DNA from: M0103 sp040386155
GTDB lineage: Bacteria; Bacteroidota; Bacteroidia; Flavobacteriales_D; Crocinitomicaceae
Reading direction: 5' to 3'
DNA length: 64,000 nt
Assembly (NCBI GenBank): GCA_040386155.1
Contig: JAZKFZ010000003.1
Coordinates: 310,001 to 374,000 of the forward strand
The position numbers were made by a program, and so were the translations under genes. Below are positions 60,647 through 64,000 of this stretch, one piece after another. The notes under the pieces were generated by a model. The model saw only the letters and a list, made by a program, of their open reading frames with translations, searched no databases and was not told where the DNA came from. Numbering within the stretch: position 1 is the first letter of the stretch; each line of letters begins with the position of its first letter.

Positions 60647-61299
60647 CTTCCACCAAATAATTTAGATCCAACACGAACCATTGTGCTTCCACATTCAATT
60701 GCAAGGGGATAATCATCACTCATTCCCATCGAAATGGTGTCGAAAGAAGCATTGTTCTTCATTTGTTCACTTAGTAATTGAGTGAATATTTTCTTTAGAT
60801 TTTTAAATTCTGCTGCAATTTGTTGCTGATTTTCCGTAAAAGTTGCCATCCCCATCACACCTCTAAACCGAATGTTTTGCATTGATTTTGACTGTTCGAT
60901 CAATGCCAAAGCTGCTTCCATTGTCAGTCCAAATTTACTTTCTTCTTCGGCAATATGAAATTGTAAAAGGCAATCAATCACTCGATTATTCTTCACAGCT
61001 TGCTTATTGATTTCTTCTAGTAAACCCAAGCTATCAACTGAATGAATTAAATGTACAAAAGGGACAATGTATTTTACCTTGTTACTTTGCAGGTGACCAA
61101 TTAAATGCCAACGAATGTCTTTTGGCAGTTGTGATGCTTTTTCGTTTAACTCTTGAACTTTATTTTCACCAAAATCTCGTTGTCCACAATCGTACGCTTC
61201 TTGAATGTCTGAAACAGGCTTTGTTTTTGAAACGGCAATGAGTTGCACTCCTTCTGGAAGTTGCTTTTTTAGTTCAATTATATTGGAAGCGATGCTCAT
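60643..61299 (-). CDS. YggS-family pyridoxal-phosphate homeostasis protein
   Basis: 218 residues of the alanine-racemase-like TIM barrel. The PLP Lys is in LIAVSKTKP near residue 24, followed by FGENKVQEL, the HLIGHLQSNK motif, RFRGVMGMATF and SMGMSDDYPLAIECGSTMVRVGSKLFG that holds the phosphate. The family buffers PLP and affects amino-acid metabolism without a known catalytic reaction. It overlaps both neighbours by 4 bp, so translation is coupled with the DUF1015 and DUF1684 genes. Confidence 0.95.
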   Translation of the reverse strand: MSIASNIIELKKQLPEGVQLIAVSKTKPVSDIQEAYDCGQRDFGENKVQELNEKASQLPKDIRWHLIGHLQSNKVKYIVPFVHLIHSVDSLGLLEEINKQAVKNNRVIDCLLQFHIAEEESKFGLTMEAALALIEQSKSMQNIRFRGVMGMATFTENQQQIAAEFKNLKKIFTQLLSEQMKNNASFDTISMGMSDDYPLAIECGSTMVRVGSKLFGGR

Positions 61300-62531
61300 T
61301 CATTAATATTGTAAATGGTCAATCCGGAGCGTAATTTAGGTTCTACCCATGTTGATTTTGGTGGCATAATTAGTTGATGATCAGCTACGTTTTTGACTTG
61401 TTCAATAGTCGTTGGAAAGAGGATGAATGCCATTTCATATTTTCCTTTTCGAATTTTTTCTTCGATATTTTCAAGTGATTCAACACCGCTCACAAACTCA
61501 ATTCGTTCATCGGATTTAAGATCTTTTATATCGAGTAGGGGGTTCAGTACAAATTGCGTTAGAATTTCGCTGTCTAAGCATTTCACTGGATGTGAATCAT
61601 CGATAATTGCTTTTTTACAGTTCAACTCAAACCATTCATCTTTTAAGAAAAGGGTAAATTGATGCTCATTATCAGGTTTTTTTCTTTCTCTAAGCGCTTT
61701 GATTTCAAACGATTTTTTCAATAAATTGATGAGCTCTTCCTTTGAGTGACCATTCATGGTTTTCACCAAACGATTGAATTCTAAAATGGTCATTTTTTCC
61801 TCGGAAATAAAAAATGCTAAGAAGAAATCTTCATTGAAAAAATGAGGAGCATTGTTCGCTCTTCGGTTATTTTTCAATCGAACGGAAGATGCCGAACGAT
61901 GATGTCCATCTGCAATATATACTGCATTTAAGGGCTCAAATCCAGCAATTACGTCATTGGTTTGTTGTTTGTCGAGCACCCAAAGTTCATGCTTAATTTT
62001 ATCAGTGGTAGAAAATTCGTATTCTGGACGCGCCAGTGTACAACTTTCAAGTAAATCCGCTAAATTTTTGTTCGGTGGATAGGATAGGAGCACTGGTTCC
62101 GCATTGTAGCCAATGATATCAAGGTATTTAGTAAACATTTCTTCACGAGAAGTAATTGTTGCTTCGTGTTTTTTTATCGCATCATCTTCATACTCTTTAA
62201 CACTTGCTCCAGCTATGAATCCGGTGTATACCTGACCACCTTTTGATTGACGATACACATATACTCTAGGACTTTCTTCTTGAATTAGCAATCCTTCAGT
62301 AATAAACTCTTCGTATTTATCGCGCACCAATCTAAATCGTTCCGTAGAATTTGCTTTAGTTTTCACAATCGATTCAAATTCTGGATTAATAATCCGCAAA
62401 AAAGTAAAAGGATTATCTTCCAGCTTTGCTTTCAGTACATTCTTTTTGTAGGAATAATAAGGTCGTGTGGCAATAAGATGCACTTTATCACGCACAGGAC
62501 GAAGGGCACGGAAGGCAGCAATTTTTGTCAT
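61296..62531 (-). CDS. DUF1015 protein
   Basis: 411 residues, cytoplasmic. The opening KIAAFRALRPVRDKVHLIATRPYYSY is that of DUF1015, followed by RVYVYRQS, YIADGHHRSASS near residue 210, and the terminal LFPTTIEQVKNVADHQLIMPPKSTWVEPKLRSGL. The ADGHHR motif recalls the ParB/sulfiredoxin-like kinase fold with which this family is compared, and the family often lies beside serA/serC, as here. Its exact reaction is not settled; the neighbourhood suggests serine or one-carbon metabolism. It starts 130 bp after serA on the same strand and overlaps yggS. Confidence 0.92.
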   Translation of the reverse strand: MTKIAAFRALRPVRDKVHLIATRPYYSYKKNVLKAKLEDNPFTFLRIINPEFESIVKTKANSTERFRLVRDKYEEFITEGLLIQEESPRVYVYRQSKGGQVYTGFIAGASVKEYEDDAIKKHEATITSREEMFTKYLDIIGYNAEPVLLSYPPNKNLADLLESCTLARPEYEFSTTDKIKHELWVLDKQQTNDVIAGFEPLNAVYIADGHHRSASSVRLKNNRRANNAPHFFNEDFFLAFFISEEKMTILEFNRLVKTMNGHSKEELINLLKKSFEIKALRERKKPDNEHQFTLFLKDEWFELNCKKAIIDDSHPVKCLDSEILTQFVLNPLLDIKDLKSDERIEFVSGVESLENIEEKIRKGKYEMAFILFPTTIEQVKNVADHQLIMPPKSTWVEPKLRSGLTIYNINE

Positions 62532-62559
62532 TGAAAATAAAAGTAAGCAAAATTAATCC

Positions 62560-62595
62560 ACGAATGGCACAAATTAAACGAATTCGCACCAAATA
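62560..62595. repeat. Imperfect tandem ACGAATTxGCAC units downstream of serA
   Basis: Two adjacent units, one reading ACGAATGGCACAAATTA and one ACGAATTCGCACCAAATA, lie between DUF1015 and serA. They could be a short degenerate intergenic repeat, but two units are few. Confidence 0.35.
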
Positions 62596-62661
62596 ATAGT
62601 AGTGTAAATTGGCTTCGCCGAACTAGCGTTTCGTCAAATTGCTCAAATTCGCGGGTCTAAA

Positions 62662-63618
62662 TTACACTTTAGCGAATTGAGCGATGATTAACGAAGCTAG
62701 CTCTTCACCGATGCGATCTTGTGCTTCGTTTGTCGCTGCTCCAATATGCGGAGTTACAGCAATTTTCGGGTGTGAAAGTAAATCTTTTCGTGGGTTCGGT
62801 TCATTATCAAAAACGTCTAATGCGGCATACGCCACTTTCCCTGAAGCGATTGCTGCTAAAAGAGCATCCTCATTGATAACACCTCCACGTGCAGCATTCA
62901 CAATGCGCAGTCCAGTTTTTGCATTGTTAAATTCTTGTTCACCGATAACAGCTTCACCATTTGCTTGTTTTGGGACATGAAGAGAGATGAAATCCAACTC
63001 GCCAATTACCGAATTTAAGTCTACTACAGGTGTTATTTTTACAGATGCAGCACCGCCATTTCCAATTGGGACATTTATTTCAACTTCATCAACATTATGA
63101 GAAATTGCGATCACATTCATTCCAGCGCCGAGCGCATAAGAAGCCAACGATTGACCAATTCTTCCAAAGCCAACGATTCCAATTGTTTTGCCACGTAGCT
63201 CAATACCCGCAGCATATTTCTTCTTCAAAACGGAAAAATCTCCCGTTTCCATATTTTTATACGAGTCATTTAAAAAGCGTGAAATGCTAAAAAGATGTCC
63301 CATTACCAATTCAGCAACAGATTGAGAAGAAGAAGCAGGAGTATTGATCACAGAAATTCCTTGTGAACGTGCGTATGCAACATCGATATTATCCATTCCA
63401 ACACCACCACGTCCGATCAATTTCAAATTGGGACAAGCATCGATGACATCTTGACGAACAGTTGTTGCACTGCGCACCAAAATCATATCAATGTTGTTCT
63501 CATTCACTGCTGTTGCCAATTGATCTTGCGCAACTTTTTCTGTAATCACAGTAAATCCAGCTTTTTCTAATAATTCCTTTCCTAAATCGGAAATACCATC
63601 ATTTGCTAATATTTTCAT
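62662..63618 (-). CDS. serA: D-3-phosphoglycerate dehydrogenase
   Basis: 318 residues, the short form without a C-terminal ACT domain. It oxidises 3-phosphoglycerate to 3-phosphohydroxypyruvate, the first step of serine synthesis. The NAD motif is IGIVGFGRIGQSLASYALGAGM near residue 145; the catalytic Arg is in NAARGGVINEDALL, Glu in FDNEPNP and His in HIGAATNEAQDR. The PNLKLIGRGGVGMDNIDV region is characteristic. It lies nine bases after serC in the same orientation, giving the order serC-serA-DUF1015. Confidence 0.92.
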   Translation of the reverse strand: MKILANDGISDLGKELLEKAGFTVITEKVAQDQLATAVNENNIDMILVRSATTVRQDVIDACPNLKLIGRGGVGMDNIDVAYARSQGISVINTPASSSQSVAELVMGHLFSISRFLNDSYKNMETGDFSVLKKKYAAGIELRGKTIGIVGFGRIGQSLASYALGAGMNVIAISHNVDEVEINVPIGNGGAASVKITPVVDLNSVIGELDFISLHVPKQANGEAVIGEQEFNNAKTGLRIVNAARGGVINEDALLAAIASGKVAYAALDVFDNEPNPRKDLLSHPKIAVTPHIGAATNEAQDRIGEELASLIIAQFAKV

Positions 63619-63627
63619 ATCAAATAA

Positions 63628-64000
63628 TTAACCTTTTAAACGAGTAAATTCTTTCATTACATCCACTAAAACTTGAACTGAAGAAGCGGGTAAAGCATTG
63701 TACATTGAAGCTCTGTAACCACCTACAGATCTGTGTCCAGGCAAGCCAACAATTTCAGCGCCTTTCCACATTTTATCAAACTCATCACCCAATGACTCGT
63801 CATTTAGTAAGAAAGTAACATTCATGTTAGAACGATCTTCAGTAGCTACAGCACCTTTGAATAAAGGATTAGCATCGATTTCGGAATACAAGAGATTTGC
63901 TTTTGCAATGTTTTTTGCTTCCATTGCTTTCACACCGCCATTTGCTAACAAATTGCGAAGATTTAGCATTGCTACGTAAACAGAAAATACGGGAGGAGTA
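63628..64000 (-). CDS. serC: Phosphoserine aminotransferase (5' part beyond the window)
   Basis: About 124 C-terminal residues are visible, entering at the right edge with TPPVFSVYVAMLNLRNLLANGGVKAME. This is the PLP-enzyme segment following the phosphoserine aminotransferase active site. The end includes MWKGAEIVGLPGHRSVGGYRASMYNALPASSVQVLVDVM, a strong SerC signature. It transaminates 3-phosphohydroxypyruvate with glutamate, following SerA. The ATG at 63969 is internal, not the start, since the frame continues beyond the edge. It precedes serA by nine bases. Confidence 0.93.
   Translation of the reverse strand, partial: TPPVFSVYVAMLNLRNLLANGGVKAMEAKNIAKANLLYSEIDANPLFKGAVATEDRSNMNVTFLLNDESLGDEFDKMWKGAEIVGLPGHRSVGGYRASMYNALPASSVQVLVDVMKEFTRLKG

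Overview
The window looks like a chromosomal segment of a Bacteroidota bacterium, probably Flavobacteriales (Fluviicola/Crocinitomicaceae-like). Grounds: low GC, promoters of the Bacteroidota form TTTG-N18/19-TAnnTTTG, little Shine-Dalgarno sequence, type IX secretion (T9SS) C-terminal signals, PorE-like TPR/PD40/OmpA proteins, an archaeal-type ProS, OmpP1/FadL-like and putative-porin outer-membrane proteins, and a DUF1015-serA-serC cluster. The genus is an inference.

Layout. 1-9.1 kb: clpB (cut by the left edge), a type II NADH dehydrogenase, a glucosaminidase/LysM wall hydrolase, an unknown helical protein, and an outer-membrane protein paired with a Ser/Gly-rich lipoprotein. 9.2-14.7 kb: proS, an unknown gene, two tandem tRNA-Glu genes with rpsT, a putative porin, a candidate minus-strand small RNA, and fabG. 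14.7-19.2 kb: a three-gene minus operon of lipoprotein, secreted protein and a 1020-residue TerB-like/ABCG exporter. 19.3-23.9 kb: hemB-tsaE-ald-HsdR_N domain, then a VTC polyphosphate-polymerase-like protein with DUF4956. 24.1-31.1 kb: prfC, tRNA-His, a DinB-like protein, two T9SS cargo proteins (one a tail-fibre protein with an S74 chaperone), and a decayed XRE regulator. 31.2-37.1 kb: a DnaQ-like exonuclease, FAH hydrolase, sugar transferase, Gfo/Idh oxidoreductase and acetyltransferase. 37.1-43.8 kb: three tandem PorE-like paralogues. 43.9-50.8 kb: 2-oxoacid dehydrogenase E2, a glycosyltransferase fused to a degenerate sugar-phosphate transferase, RidA, a PabA/TrpG glutaminase, DUF2147, a nuclease-family lipoprotein and mscL. 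50.9-64 kb: recR, a winged-helix regulator followed by a perfect 20-bp inverted repeat, smpB, a membrane J-domain protein, a MenE-like ligase, a thioredoxin-fold protein, rpsA, a CLC channel, and the cluster serC-serA-DUF1015-YggS-DUF1684-CPBP.

Most of this is ordinary core genome. The least explained items are the pseudo-PGT glycosyltransferase fusion, the TerB/ABCG exporter operon, the orphan minus-strand terminator and promoter between the porin and fabG, the structured 3' region of the winged-helix gene, and the PorE-like paralogues whose OmpA-like domain has lost its peptidoglycan-binding aspartate. No phage, insertion sequence, CRISPR array or complete defence system was recognised.
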